Part shown: piece after piece, positions 1 through 8,592 of the stretch
How positions within the stretch are numbered: position 1 is the first letter of the stretch
How the letters are laid out: the number at the start of each line of letters is the position of its first letter
DNA from: Paenibacillus qinlingensis
Lineage (GTDB): Bacteria > Bacillota > Bacilli > Paenibacillales > NBRC-103111
DNA: 64,000 nucleotides
NCBI RefSeq assembly: GCF_013204845.1
Contig: NZ_JABMKY010000032.1
Location: 23,550-87,549 of the forward strand
Direction: 5' to 3'
Translations under genes and position numbers: made by a program
The notes under the pieces: generated by a model
What the model was told of the DNA's origin: nothing
Seen by the model: the letters and a program-made list of their open reading frames with translations, nothing else
Databases searched by the model: none

Positions 1-1151
1 ACCAGAATCGGTGCTAGTAGTAGGCTGCGAGGTGTGGAGATTCCTAACCCAGACGTTATTTTCACATGATTATCAGGAAGGTTATCCATCAGGAAAATTC
101 GTTTATCGACTGCACACTGTCCGACTAAGCCTTCGCCTATCCGAAACTGGGAAGCAGCTTGAACCTGTCCAGAAACAGCGTATCCTGCAATTTTTACATA
201 CAAAGGTTCCCCTTCTTCGTTCTGCCTCAAATAAATAACACCATAGCTGGCATCCAACAAAGGTGCCAGCTTATGGATAAAGGCTTCACTCAGAGAAGTT
301 ATTTCACGTATACCTTGATACAGGGTTGCAACTTCTGTAATACTCGACTGAATCCAGCTCTGTTTCTCTAAACTCGCCAGCAACTCATTCGTTGCCTCAG
401 CCAACAAACGGATTTCGTCATTCGTCTTCACTTCAATCCGAGAGGCTAAATTCCCTTCCAATGCGGTAATATCGCGAATCTTCTGGGTAACTTGTTTAAT
501 CGTGTTTGTTATCGAATTCGATAGTAGGAATGCCACAACAACAGCAATAATAGAAATAAGACCCAAAATAGTAAAAAGAACAACTTTAAGATTATAGTTG
601 CTTTTGGCGATCTGTTCGACTCGTACGGCCGTTAAATTCTTCTCCGTTACGAGAAAAGAATCAAATTGCGTACGCAACTGATCCATCACCTTTTTGCCTG
701 CATTCTGTTTAAAATAATCATTCAGTGCTGCCGTATTGTTATCCCTTTTCATACGAATAACGGTGTCACCGCTCGTTTTCAGCCAGAGCTGAATCGTCTC
801 TTCAATGGCCTCCATACTTTGCACTTGCGAGGGATTATCACTGACAAGTTGACGAATTTTATTATAAGCTTCCTGCCAGGTGCGATTCCCCTCATTATAG
901 GGCTCCAGATACTGCTCATCACCCGTGATGACAAAGCCGCGCATGCCTGTCTCCAGATCGAGCATTCTCTTCTGCAACTCGTTGAGCTGATCGTGTACTT
1001 CCATATCATGCGTAGAGATGAAACTAACTTCTTTCTGCAGATCCGTCACGCGACTACTTACGACTAATAGTGATAGACCAAGACAGACAATAATTAAGAT
1101 ATAGCCCAGCATAATCTTGGGTTTAATCTTAAGTAGATAGGAATTAAACAT
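1..1151 (-). CDS. CHASE3-HAMP-GAF sensor protein, 3' part outside window
   Basis: An open frame starts at the ATG at 1149-1151, after a GGAGG-type site, and runs off the left edge without a stop, so only about 383 residues are visible. In order I see a membrane segment (about residues 14-33), a CHASE3-like extracellular helical region with the hallmark LETGMRGFVITGDEQYL, a second membrane segment (about 185-206), a HAMP linker and the start of a GAF domain ending in SGLGISTPRSLLLAPI. The missing part is probably a histidine kinase or a SpoIIE/PP2C phosphatase. Lying 97 bp downstream of sigB on the same strand, with no clear terminator between, it may feed signals into the stress cascade. That is inference from position. 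Confidence 0.8.
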   Translation of the reverse strand, partial: MFNSYLLKIKPKIMLGYILIIVCLGLSLLVVSSRVTDLQKEVSFISTHDMEVHDQLNELQKRMLDLETGMRGFVITGDEQYLEPYNEGNRTWQEAYNKIRQLVSDNPSQVQSMEAIEETIQLWLKTSGDTVIRMKRDNNTAALNDYFKQNAGKKVMDQLRTQFDSFLVTEKNLTAVRVEQIAKSNYNLKVVLFTILGLISIIAVVVAFLLSNSITNTIKQVTQKIRDITALEGNLASRIEVKTNDEIRLLAEATNELLASLEKQSWIQSSITEVATLYQGIREITSLSEAFIHKLAPLLDASYGVIYLRQNEEGEPLYVKIAGYAVSGQVQAASQFRIGEGLVGQCAVDKRIFLMDNLPDNHVKITSGLGISTPRSLLLAPIL

Positions 1152-1248
1152 AAGAAAGTGCCTCCTGGTACAGTTGGTAGCAAATGTAAGATAACATTAT
1201 ACTAAACTACTATACCACATTTTCAGCCCCTAGCAGGTAAATAACCTT

Positions 1249-2022
1249 CTATACGTTCGATGTTAAGGCTGTTTTCAATTTCGTCATCGCCCTCTTCTGA
1301 ATACGGGATACACTCATCTGAGAGATGCCTAGCTGATCGGCAATTTGGCGTTGGGACTGCCCTTCTTGGTAAATCATCCCAATAACGGTACGTTCCTCAT
1401 CCTTCAAGCAATCCATAGCTTCAGCAAGATCCATACGCCGCTCTATAGCTTGATAGTCATCGGTGGTACCTGCAATCATATCCCCAATCGTGGCCCCATC
1501 GCCCTCACTTGTGAGCGGGGTATCGAGGGAGGTGTAGTGATAATAATCGCGACCGGCTAAGATTTCCATGGTTTCTTCTGTACTCAGCTCTAGATAAGCT
1601 GCAATTTCATCCACATTCGGCGAGCGCTCCAGCTTAGCCGTCAGTTCATCCAACGCACGCCCCATCTGCGCTCCCTTTTCCTTAATGCGTCTAGGAACTT
1701 GTATGTACCATGACTTATCACGCAAATAATTTTTGAGATGCCCAATGAGGCTTTTCATCGCATAGCCTTCAAAAGGCACTTCCATCGCATGGTCATACTG
1801 CGTAAACAACCTGAGCATCGACATTTGACCGACTTGAAAGAGATCTTCATAGAGGTCAGGGCGGCTTCGCGACATTTTGCTTACCGCCATTCGTACAATC
1901 GGTTCATAGTGCAAGAGCAAGACGGTAGCTGCCTCTTGACATCCGGTTTCCTTATAAATCTTCTTCTTCTCATAGATATCATATAAAGGGTCGGAGGAAG
2001 AGACAGTTCCCTTCACATTCAT
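1249..2022 (-). CDS. sigB: SigB/SigF/SigG-type RNA polymerase sigma factor
   Basis: The 257-residue protein has sigma-70 region 2 (DLYEDLFQVGQMSMLRLF), region 3 and a region 4 helix-turn-helix (SQRQIADQLGISQMSVSRIQKR). The length fits the SigB/F/G class. The ATG overlaps the rsbW stop as ATGA, and an AGGAG site lies inside the end of rsbW. It is the last gene of DUF948-rsbV-rsbW-sigB. Order and translational coupling match the general-stress operon, where RsbW sequesters SigB. A SigB-type promoter at 3342-3367 predicts autoregulation. A sporulation sigma is less likely, because the spoIIAA/AB/AC order does not carry a DUF948 gene. Confidence 0.88.
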   Translation of the reverse strand: MNVKGTVSSSDPLYDIYEKKKIYKETGCQEAATVLLLHYEPIVRMAVSKMSRSRPDLYEDLFQVGQMSMLRLFTQYDHAMEVPFEGYAMKSLIGHLKNYLRDKSWYIQVPRRIKEKGAQMGRALDELTAKLERSPNVDEIAAYLELSTEETMEILAGRDYYHYTSLDTPLTSEGDGATIGDMIAGTTDDYQAIERRMDLAEAMDCLKDEERTVIGMIYQEGQSQRQIADQLGISQMSVSRIQKRAMTKLKTALTSNV

Positions 2023-2465
2023 ACAATCTCCTCTTTTCTATACACCTGCTTGGTCAGAATGACTTTAGTCCCTTGGCCACCACGCGCTAACACCTGCACA
2101 TCATCCATTAATGCTTGCATCAAAAAGAGACCGAGTCCCCCAACATTCGCTTCTTGAATCGATTTATGGTGCAGCGTTACTTCTTCAGGGTCCGTTTGAA
2201 CATAATGAAAGCTATCGCCTTCATCCTTCACCGTTATTTTCATATAGCCATCACTAGGCTCAAATTGAATTTCTACGATGCCTGGATTCCCCTCAGCATA
2301 AGCATGAAGAATGGCGTTGTTACAGGCTTCAGCGACAGCGACTTTCATATCTTCAATATCTTCAAAGGAGAAGCCTGCTTTGGTTGCAACGCCGTATAAA
2401 GTGAGTCGAACAATATCCAAATAATCCGCTTGTGCAGGTATGGTCAGACCGATGTATGGGCTCAT
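2019..2465 (-). CDS. rsbW: Anti-sigma factor / serine kinase RsbW
   Basis: The 148-residue GHKL ATPase-fold protein has an N-box (EDMKVAVAEACNNAILHA, about residues 37-55) and a G-box (GGLGLFLMQALMDDV, about 107-122). In this family RsbW binds and inhibits the sigma factor, and phosphorylates RsbV on serine. Its start overlaps the rsbV stop and its stop overlaps the sigB start, each as ATGA, so the three are translationally coupled. It closely resembles the second copy at 3970-4413, sharing ATKxGFSxEDIEDMKVAV. Confidence 0.9.
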   Translation of the reverse strand: MSPYIGLTIPAQADYLDIVRLTLYGVATKAGFSFEDIEDMKVAVAEACNNAILHAYAEGNPGIVEIQFEPSDGYMKITVKDEGDSFHYVQTDPEEVTLHHKSIQEANVGGLGLFLMQALMDDVQVLARGGQGTKVILTKQVYRKEEIV

Positions 2466-2833
2466 ATGATTTCTTCTTTCCTTTCAGTTATACGTTGATT
2501 TTCTCTTAAGCTGCCATTGTTATGCAAATAACTGGAAACGCCTGTAATATCGAATAAGCGCCTAACCTTAGCTGGGATATGGTCGATTTGGAACGATGCG
2601 TGCATCGCAGCCCTTACTTTAATTGCGGAAACGATAAGCCCAATTCCTGTGCTGTCTATATATTTTAGTTCTTTCAAATCTAGGATAAGCGTTTCTTCCT
2701 CTTTTCTAACTACGGAATCCAGTACGTTAGCTAGTGAAGACGCCGCTGAGAGATCAAGCTCTCCGCTTAAATAGATCCTATTTTCTTTCCCATCGGACTG
2801 TTTATAAAACATAAATTTACGTATAGCGTTCAC
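2462..2833 (-). CDS. rsbV: Anti-anti-sigma factor RsbV (STAS domain)
   Basis: The 123-residue STAS protein carries the phosphorylation motif YIDSTGIG with the acceptor at Ser61. Unphosphorylated RsbV binds RsbW and frees the sigma factor. I use the GTG start at 2833 because a GAGAGGGGT ribosome site lies about 7 nt upstream; an in-frame ATG seven codons later lacks a good site. The gene follows the DUF948 gene by 14 bp and is coupled to rsbW. Confidence 0.9.
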   Translation of the reverse strand: MNAIRKFMFYKQSDGKENRIYLSGELDLSAASSLANVLDSVVRKEEETLILDLKELKYIDSTGIGLIVSAIKVRAAMHASFQIDHIPAKVRRLFDITGVSSYLHNNGSLRENQRITERKEEII

Positions 2834-2847
2834 GTGATGACCCCTCT

Positions 2848-3306
2848 CTATTTCATCGAACCGGCTTGCGGTGATGACTTCTTCACTTTAATTTTATCCC
2901 AAATCTCGAGCGTCATAGTCGCTCCTTGCAGAATAGCTTTCAACTTCCCATTAAGCGGGGATGTTTTTGCAGATGTTTCTGTTGGCTTGACAGAAGCGAT
3001 CAGACTTGAAGCTGATTGTTTAACGGAAGAAGATAGCTCATGAAGTACCTGACCAACATCCTGCACGGTTCCAAATAGATGATTAAGCGTGGAAAGTTTC
3101 ATTCGCATATCGATTGCAACCTCATTCGTATTAAGAATGACATCCTTCACATCAGAACTGATCTCCGTCACTTCATTTTTCATCTGACCCATTGTTGAGG
3201 TTATCTCATCAAGGGAATGCTTCAAGGATTTTAAGGTTTGAATCAAATAAAAAACCAGAAACACAAACGCAATTGCTACCACACATACACTTATTTGAAG
3301 CAACAT
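2848..3306 (-). CDS. DUF948 (YtxG-like) general stress protein
   Basis: The 152-residue protein has one N-terminal membrane helix (about residues 4-24) and a long helical region rich in I/V and polar residues, with the DUF948 pattern LIQTLKSLKHSLDEITSTMGQM. B. subtilis YtxG is in this family and belongs to the SigB regulon. The start is fixed by an AGGAGGG site 6 nt before the ATG. It is the first gene of the sigB operon and lies 37 bp downstream of a SigB-type -10 element. Function unknown. Confidence 0.8.
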   Translation of the reverse strand: MLLQISVCVVAIAFVFLVFYLIQTLKSLKHSLDEITSTMGQMKNEVTEISSDVKDVILNTNEVAIDMRMKLSTLNHLFGTVQDVGQVLHELSSSVKQSASSLIASVKPTETSAKTSPLNGKLKAILQGATMTLEIWDKIKVKKSSPQAGSMK

Positions 3307-3341
3307 GGGAATCCCTCCTATTGTGCCTTGTTATTACGTAG

Positions 3342-3367
3342 TTACCCAAGATAGAAAAAGTTGAAAC
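3342..3367 (-). promoter_or_regulatory. SigB-type promoter of the DUF948-rsbV-rsbW-sigB operon
   Basis: On the minus strand, GTTTCA (3362-3367), a 14-bp spacer and GGGTAA (3342-3347) match the SigB consensus GTTTAA-N12-14-GGGWAW. It points into the operon that encodes SigB, so it predicts positive autoregulation. Confidence 0.8.
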
Positions 3368-3403
3368 ACACGAGACACAAAATATATTCATCGAAACTTA
3401 ACT

Positions 3404-3429
3404 GTTTCACTTAGCTCTCATAAGGTTAC
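3404..3429 (+). promoter_or_regulatory. SigB-type promoter of dps
   Basis: GTTTCA (3404-3409), a 14-bp spacer and GGTTAC (3424-3429) lie 46 bp before the dps start. The -10 departs from GGGTAW at one or two positions, but -35 and spacer are the same as in the divergent sigB promoter. Confidence 0.65.
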
Positions 3430-3475
3430 TTATATCTTGTAGACACAAATAAATTAATTAAGTGGAGGAATGATC

Positions 3476-3940
3476 ATGGTTAATACAACGATAACGAAGG
3501 CTAGCCCGCTAACAGACCTGCTTGATAAACAAGTCTCTAACTTCTCAGTACTCTATATGAAGCTGCATAATTATCATTGGTATGTGAAAGGTGAAAATTT
3601 CTTCACCCTACATATTAAATTTGAAGAATTGTACACAGAAGCCACACTCCATTTGGATACAATCGCAGAGAGAATGCTTTCCCTGCGTGCAGTTCCGACT
3701 GCCACTTTAAAAGAGCATTTGCAAATGGCTTCCATTAAAGAAGCTAAGAAGACTGAAAATAATGCGGACCTCATGGTGAAACAGCTCGTTGATGATTTCA
3801 CATTGTTATGCTCCGAGTTGACCGAAGGGATTGAGCTGGCTGAAGACCAAAAAGATCAGCCTACCGCGGATATGCTGATTACGATCCGTTCCTCCTTGGA
3901 GAAACACAGCTGGATGCTGGCCGCCTATCTCGGCAAATAG
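3476..3940 (+). CDS. dps: Dps-family ferritin-like DNA-protection protein
   Basis: The 154-residue protein is close to Listeria/Bacillus Dps. The inter-subunit ferroxidase residues are all present: His34 (NYHW), His46 (TLH), Asp61 and Glu65 (DTIAERM). Dps dodecamers oxidise and store iron with peroxide and protect DNA. I chose the second ATG at 3476, because the GGAGG at 3464-3468 is only 1 nt from the ATG at 3470 but 7 nt from this one. It diverges from the sigB operon and has its own SigB-type promoter, so it is probably a stress-regulon member. Confidence 0.92.
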   Translation: MVNTTITKASPLTDLLDKQVSNFSVLYMKLHNYHWYVKGENFFTLHIKFEELYTEATLHLDTIAERMLSLRAVPTATLKEHLQMASIKEAKKTENNADLMVKQLVDDFTLLCSELTEGIELAEDQKDQPTADMLITIRSSLEKHSWMLAAYLGK

Positions 3941-3950
3941 AATAGGAAAG

Positions 3951-3993
3951 AAAAACCACGGTTTGGCGGTTATTCCGTCATTCCGTGGTTTTT
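3951..3993. terminator. Bidirectional terminator between dps and rsbW2
   Basis: AAAAACCACGG (3951-3961) and CCGTGGTTTTT (3983-3993) form an 11-bp stem that ends in T on both strands. The rsbW2 stop codon lies in the loop, so its last codons overlap one arm. Confidence 0.8.
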
Positions 3994-4413
3994 GCTGTGC
4001 ACATATTTAACTAAAGTAACCTCAGTGCCACACGTCGTATCGACCAGAACTTCATCCATTAACGCTTCCATCAGATAAATGCCCAGACCACCGGTGGTAA
4101 GTTCACTCGGCATCGTCCCCGTGAAAGGACCCGTTTGCCGACTTTCGCTAGACACCTCGTAGCCAGTACCGCTATCCTTCACTTTCACGCGGAGGGCATC
4201 ATCACTAAGTTCATAGCTAATGTCGATGTGGCCGCTGCTATCTCCAGGCTCCGCATGCAAAATGGCATTATTACAAGCTTCAGATACAGCCACCTTCATA
4301 TCTTCAATGTCCTCATACGAGAAGCCCAGTTTCGTTGCTACACCATATAAGCTAAGTCTCACAATCTCCAAATGCTCTGCTGCTGCCGGAATATGTAAGC
4401 GAATGACCTTCAT
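3970..4413 (-). CDS. Second RsbW-like anti-sigma factor
   Basis: The 147-residue GHKL kinase-like protein has an N-box (EDMKVAVSEACNNAILHAE) and a G-box (GGLGIYLMEALMDEV). It is a close paralogue of RsbW at 2019-2465 but has no sigma gene next to it. Its ATG overlaps the stop of rsbV2 as ATGA. It may act on SigB from the neighbouring operon, on another sigma factor, or only on RsbV2. The sequence does not decide. Confidence 0.85.
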   Translation of the reverse strand: MKVIRLHIPAAAEHLEIVRLSLYGVATKLGFSYEDIEDMKVAVSEACNNAILHAEPGDSSGHIDISYELSDDALRVKVKDSGTGYEVSSESRQTGPFTGTMPSELTTGGLGIYLMEALMDEVLVDTTCGTEVTLVKYVHSKNHGMTE

Positions 4414-4742
4414 ACGCTGCGTTCGATCCCTTCATTCAGAAATCCTGTAATCCCCGTCAAATCAAACAGTTTCCTTATTCCTGGCGGAATATCATGGACG
4501 GCGAACGGCGCTTTGATTTCATCGCGAATTTTCAAGGTAGATACCACGATGCCAATCCCCGTACTATCGATATAGTTTAAATGCTTCAAATTGAGAATTA
4601 ATGCTTTATCTTCACGATGAACGACGGCCTCAAGTGCCTGGCGGAATGCTTGTGCTGCTGCCAAGTCAAGCTCCCCACGGATAATGAGCTGTATTGACTT
4701 CTCCGATTCTTCAAGATCAATTTGAAATCTTTCTGAGGACAT
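4410..4742 (-). CDS. Second RsbV-like anti-anti-sigma factor (STAS)
   Basis: The 110-residue STAS protein has the phospho-acceptor motif YIDSTGIG with Ser60. The ATG at 4740-4742 is preferred to a GTG three codons earlier, because GGGAG lies 8 nt before it. It is coupled to rsbW2 and lies 78 bp after the REC-PP2C gene, which is the expected phosphatase for this serine. Confidence 0.87.
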   Translation of the reverse strand: MSSERFQIDLEESEKSIQLIIRGELDLAAAQAFRQALEAVVHREDKALILNLKHLNYIDSTGIGIVVSTLKIRDEIKAPFAVHDIPPGIRKLFDLTGITGFLNEGIERSV

Positions 4743-4820
4743 AAGCCACACTCCCTAGTCATTATTGTCTAATCGTACCAAGACCACTACTCGTATTCAA
4801 GTTTCATTGCATTGTGCAAG

Positions 4821-5957
4821 CTAGGAGGCAGAGATCATGACCAAACACATATCATCCTGCGAAGGGCTGTTCTTCGTTGTCGTAGAAAGCCTTTCGACTA
4901 ATCCTTCCGGGTCATGCCCATTCAAAACTTTGAGATTGCCCTTGATTTGAGCCATACCATCCTGCTCATCATCTGCAATCCATTCCGTCAATCCATCGGT
5001 ATATAAAACAATCTGGGCTTGTTTCTCGTAGCTCGCGTATCCTTTGGTAATCTCAATTCCTTCAAAAAAGCCAATTGCACAGCACCCTTCCGAGAGCAGT
5101 TGCACATCGCCATCAAGCACTGCAACGCCAGCTGGATGGCCTGCATTTACATACTCAATGGTACGCTGCTCGGTATCAAGAACCAGATAGATCGCAGTAA
5201 AGTAATAATTAATAAGACTATCCGTGACATGGAGCTGATTCATTCGCCGATTAAGTTCCTGCATCACCAACTCTGGATCGCCTATCGCCGTGATGGTATC
5301 CTTCAAAGCCGAGTAGATGTACATACACACTAAGGATGAAGAAATACCATGCCCCATCATATCGAGCAAAATAATGCCATACCGATGCGGCCCGATCGGA
5401 TACCACGCATACAAATCACCCGCCAGTTCTGACGAAGGCCGATACACCGCTGAAATCTCGATGTTCTCATTCTTCAGTGGATGGCTAAGCACACTAAGCT
5501 GGACCTGTTTTGCCAAATCAAGCTCATACTTAATCCGCTTATCGCGCTCTTTATGCCAATCTTTTTCATATTTCAAACGAAGTGTTGAACGAATCCGCGC
5601 CAGAAGCTCCACCTTGTTAATCGGTTTCATCACATAATCCAGCGCTCCTGCATCCAATGCCTCCGCCAACTTATTGGAATCCCCCATCGCCGTTACGAAA
5701 ATGATAGGAATATCCCTTAACCGCTCATCAGCTTGTACCGTACGACATGCTTCTACCCCATCGATTTCCGGCATCATCATATCCATAAGAATGAGATCGA
5801 CCGTTATTTCCACTTGATCCGGCGTGTCCATACCAAGCAAATGATACAGCTCTCTTGCCGAAGTTAGCGCAATTAGATCCGTATAACCCGCTTTTTCTAG
5901 AATTTTTTCAATAATTAATAAATTCGTCTTATTATCATCCACAATAACAATACTCAT
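4821..5957 (-). CDS. Response regulator with PP2C/SpoIIE-type phosphatase domain (RsbU/RsbP-like)
   Basis: The 378-residue protein starts with a receiver domain (D7, D8, phospho-acceptor D59 in LILMDMMMPEIDG, T89, K111), then a short coiled linker and a PP2C/SpoIIE domain with metal-binding motifs LAGDLYAW, LDMMGHG and YTDGLTEW, ending in SQDDMCLVMIS. Such proteins dephosphorylate RsbV-type antagonists when the receiver is phosphorylated. An upstream in-frame extension of 29 codons is rejected because AAAGGGG lies 9 nt before this ATG. No partner kinase is adjacent; the partial CHASE3 sensor at the left edge is one candidate. Confidence 0.9.
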   Translation of the reverse strand: MSIVIVDDNKTNLLIIEKILEKAGYTDLIALTSARELYHLLGMDTPDQVEITVDLILMDMMMPEIDGVEACRTVQADERLRDIPIIFVTAMGDSNKLAEALDAGALDYVMKPINKVELLARIRSTLRLKYEKDWHKERDKRIKYELDLAKQVQLSVLSHPLKNENIEISAVYRPSSELAGDLYAWYPIGPHRYGIILLDMMGHGISSSLVCMYIYSALKDTITAIGDPELVMQELNRRMNQLHVTDSLINYYFTAIYLVLDTEQRTIEYVNAGHPAGVAVLDGDVQLLSEGCCAIGFFEGIEITKGYASYEKQAQIVLYTDGLTEWIADDEQDGMAQIKGNLKVLNGHDPEGLVERLSTTTKNSPSQDDMCLVMISAS

Positions 5958-6138
5958 CGCACTAACCCCTTTCGGGTAAATAGGAACAGAGTCCCATATG
6001 TATAATCTATCATATATCCTATAACCGTATCGTGAACATTTCAATCAACTTAATGAAGAAACTTCGTGAAATTAGCTAAATATCCCTATTATGCAAGGCA
6101 TTCAGATGGGCTAAAGGTTAATATTTGTACCTTCCCCT

Positions 6139-6164
6139 GTTTCAAAATATCGCTAAGCGGGTAC
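6139..6164 (+). promoter_or_regulatory. SigB-type promoter of the YtxH-like gene
   Basis: GTTTCA (6139-6144), a 14-bp spacer and GGGTAC (6159-6164) lie 53 bp before the ATG. This matches the element before the sigB operon. Confidence 0.8.
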
Positions 6165-6217
6165 ATCCAAGTATGGACATGTAACAACTATACCCCAAAC
6201 TGAAGGAGAGATGACGT

Positions 6218-6541
6218 ATGAGTGAAGTAGTCGAGACGAACAAAGGCGGATTATGGTTAGGTCTAATGATTGGTGGTGCTGTCGGCGCGATTACCTCATT
6301 GTTAATTGCCCCTAAAGCGGGTTCGAAGCTGCGCGAAGACCTCATGAGTACCTATCGGACTTGGCAGGATAAAACGAAAGAGATCGCCACCTCCGTAAGC
6401 GAGAGCTCCAAAGCCCTTGCGGAAAGCGTTAGCCAAAAAACAGAGGATCTTGTAGATACAGCCAAAGAAACAGCCAAAGAAAGTCAGCATCGTGTCACAG
6501 ACTCGATCCAGGCAGCCAAAACAACCTTTCAAAATAATTAA
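6218..6541 (+). CDS. YtxH-like general stress protein
   Basis: The 107-residue protein has one glycine-rich N-terminal membrane helix followed by APKAGSKLREDL, the YtxH family signature. The rest is a lysine/glutamate-rich helix likely to form a coiled coil. B. subtilis YtxH is SigB-dependent, which agrees with the promoter at 6139-6164. An AAGGAGAG site precedes the ATG. A 137-codon gene follows 45 bp later and is probably co-transcribed. Confidence 0.85.
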   Translation: MSEVVETNKGGLWLGLMIGGAVGAITSLLIAPKAGSKLREDLMSTYRTWQDKTKEIATSVSESSKALAESVSQKTEDLVDTAKETAKESQHRVTDSIQAAKTTFQNN

Positions 6542-6586
6542 TACCAGCTGTACACGGGGGCATCCCCACCAAAGGAGTGCTTTACG

Positions 6587-7000
6587 ATGGACAAACATGC
6601 CTTACATCAACAATTAACTGAACTCGGACTTGAACGTATGGAATACGTCGAAAAGTCCGTGTACCGCATCGATATTTACAACGATGCCACTTCAGCGGCT
6701 TATCCGTTGACGTTAACCACCATAACTTCTGAACTTGGAAACACTACCGTGCATTTCCATGAAGCCGATTTTAATGACAACCAATTCGTTCCTCTTCAAG
6801 TTCGCCGGGCTGCGCTTGATAAATTAATCGAGCTTGAGCAGATCTGTAACGGATCGTCCGGTAAATCCCTTGAAGAGGCCAACAATGGCTCGATGGCTCA
6901 GGATATGGATGAAATGAAGAAGCTCGGGAATGAAATGAAACATATGAAAACCAATAGCGAGCTCATAGAGAACGATATGGTTCCTGATCCGATGCCGTAG
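6587..7000 (+). CDS. Hypothetical protein, 137 aa, probably in the YtxH stress operon
   Basis: No family recognised. The N-terminal 80 residues look globular, with alternating hydrophobic segments (YRIDIYNDATSAAYPLTL). The C-terminal 50 residues are Met-, Asn-, Glu- and Lys-rich and probably disordered or helical. It has no signal peptide or membrane segment. AAAGGAGTG precedes the ATG. A strong terminator follows at 7087-7133, so it ends the transcript from 6139-6164. Confidence 0.65.
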   Translation: MDKHALHQQLTELGLERMEYVEKSVYRIDIYNDATSAAYPLTLTTITSELGNTTVHFHEADFNDNQFVPLQVRRAALDKLIELEQICNGSSGKSLEEANNGSMAQDMDEMKKLGNEMKHMKTNSELIENDMVPDPMP

Positions 7001-7086
7001 TGGATTGGAGAGGTGGAGAGAACCACAATCGGAAGATAGCGAATTGGAGAGGTTCATTGGATAATAAGAGTGTACCTCATTCAAGA

Positions 7087-7133
7087 AGAAGAGGGTATCC
7101 CGCCACAAACATGGCTGCGGGATACCCTCTTCT
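7087..7133. terminator. Bidirectional terminator between the stress operon and fumC
   Basis: A perfect 16-bp inverted repeat, AGAAGAGGGTATCCCG (7087-7102) and its complement (7118-7133), with a 15-nt loop, lies between converging genes. It ends 13 bp before the fumC stop. The stem lacks a long U tract, so efficiency is uncertain. Confidence 0.7.
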
Positions 7134-7145
7134 CTATGTGCTGGC

Positions 7146-8534
7146 CTATGCCTTCGGATGTACCATATCCTCTGGCTTCACGTAGCTGTCGAATTGTTCA
7201 GCGGTTAAGTAGCCGCTGCGCACCGCAGACTCCTTCAGTGTCAACCCTTCCTTATGCGCTTGCTTGGCAATGCTGGCCGCCTTCTCATACCCGATATACG
7301 GGTTGAGTGCCGTGACCAGCATAAGCGATTGCTCCAGATTGCGCTGAATCACCGCGCGATTCGGTTCCATGCCTGCGAGGCAATGGTCATTGAACGAGCG
7401 CATGCTGTCCGCCAGCAGTCGTACAGACTGCAGGAAGCAGTGGATGATGACGGGCTTGAACACGTTCAGCTCGAAATTGCCCTGACTAGCGGCGAAGCCG
7501 ATGGCCGCATCGTTGCCCATCACCTGGCACACGACCATCGTCATTGCTTCGCTTTGCGTGGGGTTGACCTTGCCCGGCATAATCGAGCTGCCGGGCTCGT
7601 TCTCTGGAATCGTGATTTCTCCGATTCCGCAGCGTGGGCCGCTAGATAGCCATCGAACATCGTTGGCTATCTTCATTAAATTCGCCGCCAGCGCCTTCAG
7701 CGCGCCGTGGGCGTAAACGATCTGATCATGGCTGGTCAGCGCATGATACTTGTTCACGGCCGAGACGAAGCGCGTGCCCGTCTCGCTAGTTAGGGCTTCG
7801 GCGACGCGGGCGCCGAATTCAGGATGCGCGTTCAGCCCCGTGCCGACGGCGGTGCCGCCGATCGCGAGCTCGCGCATCGTATCCACGGCGCTGCGCACCA
7901 TGCGCGCCGTCATGTCCAGCATCGCCCACCACCCGCTGATCTCCTGACCCAGCGTCAGCGGGGTCGCGTCCTGCAGGTGGGTGCGGCCGATCTTGACGAT
8001 GTCGGCGAAGGCCGACATCTTGGTGTGCAGCGTCGCCTGCAGCCCCTCTAGTGCGGGCAGCAGCTCTTGCTCTACCGCGATGACACCGGCAACGTGCATC
8101 GCGGTGGGGAACGTATCGTTCGAGCTCTGCGAACGATTCACATCATCATTGGGATGAATGCGCGAAGCGCCATCCCCGAGCAGCTCGCTGCCGCGGTGAG
8201 CGATCACCTCGTTGACGTTCATGTTCGACTGCGTCCCGCTGCCAGTCTGCCAGACAACAAGCGGGAACTCATCGTCCCAGCGGCCTTGTACGATTTCATC
8301 CGCCGCTTGCGAGATTGCCTCTGCTTTATCGGCGGGTAATCCGCCAAGATCGCGGTTGACGTGGGCAGCTGCTTTTTTCAACAGCGCAAAAGCACTAATC
8401 AACCTCACCGGCATTCGCTCTGTGCCAATTTTGAAATTTTCGAAGCTGCGCTGGGTCTGCGCCCCCCACAACTTATCCACAGGTACTCTGATTTCGCCCA
8501 TGGTATCACGTTCTGTGCGATATTCTTGCGTCAT
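7146..8534 (-). CDS. fumC: Class II fumarate hydratase
   Basis: The 462-residue protein catalyses fumarate-malate interconversion in the TCA cycle. Visible hallmarks are VWQTGSGTQSNMNVNEV, the SS-loop signature GSSIMPGKVNP (near residue 318) and GRTHLQDATP. The ATG at 8532-8534 follows GGAGGGAAC; an upstream in-frame start eight codons earlier lies before that site. Codon use is strikingly GC-rich between about 7750 and 8250 and less so at both ends. A SigB-type promoter at 8593-8618 suggests stress induction of this copy. Confidence 0.95.
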   Translation of the reverse strand: MTQEYRTERDTMGEIRVPVDKLWGAQTQRSFENFKIGTERMPVRLISAFALLKKAAAHVNRDLGGLPADKAEAISQAADEIVQGRWDDEFPLVVWQTGSGTQSNMNVNEVIAHRGSELLGDGASRIHPNDDVNRSQSSNDTFPTAMHVAGVIAVEQELLPALEGLQATLHTKMSAFADIVKIGRTHLQDATPLTLGQEISGWWAMLDMTARMVRSAVDTMRELAIGGTAVGTGLNAHPEFGARVAEALTSETGTRFVSAVNKYHALTSHDQIVYAHGALKALAANLMKIANDVRWLSSGPRCGIGEITIPENEPGSSIMPGKVNPTQSEAMTMVVCQVMGNDAAIGFAASQGNFELNVFKPVIIHCFLQSVRLLADSMRSFNDHCLAGMEPNRAVIQRNLEQSLMLVTALNPYIGYEKAASIAKQAHKEGLTLKESAVRSGYLTAEQFDSYVKPEDMVHPKA

Positions 8535-8592
8535 ATGTTCCCTCCTTGGTCTTGCCAATCTACTTCTACTTTACTTAGTACCGTACCCACTA

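Noticed and set aside
666..1067. 133-codon + frame near the left edge
   Set aside because: It is antisense to the CHASE3-HAMP-GAF gene, whose motifs are clear, and has no ribosome site.
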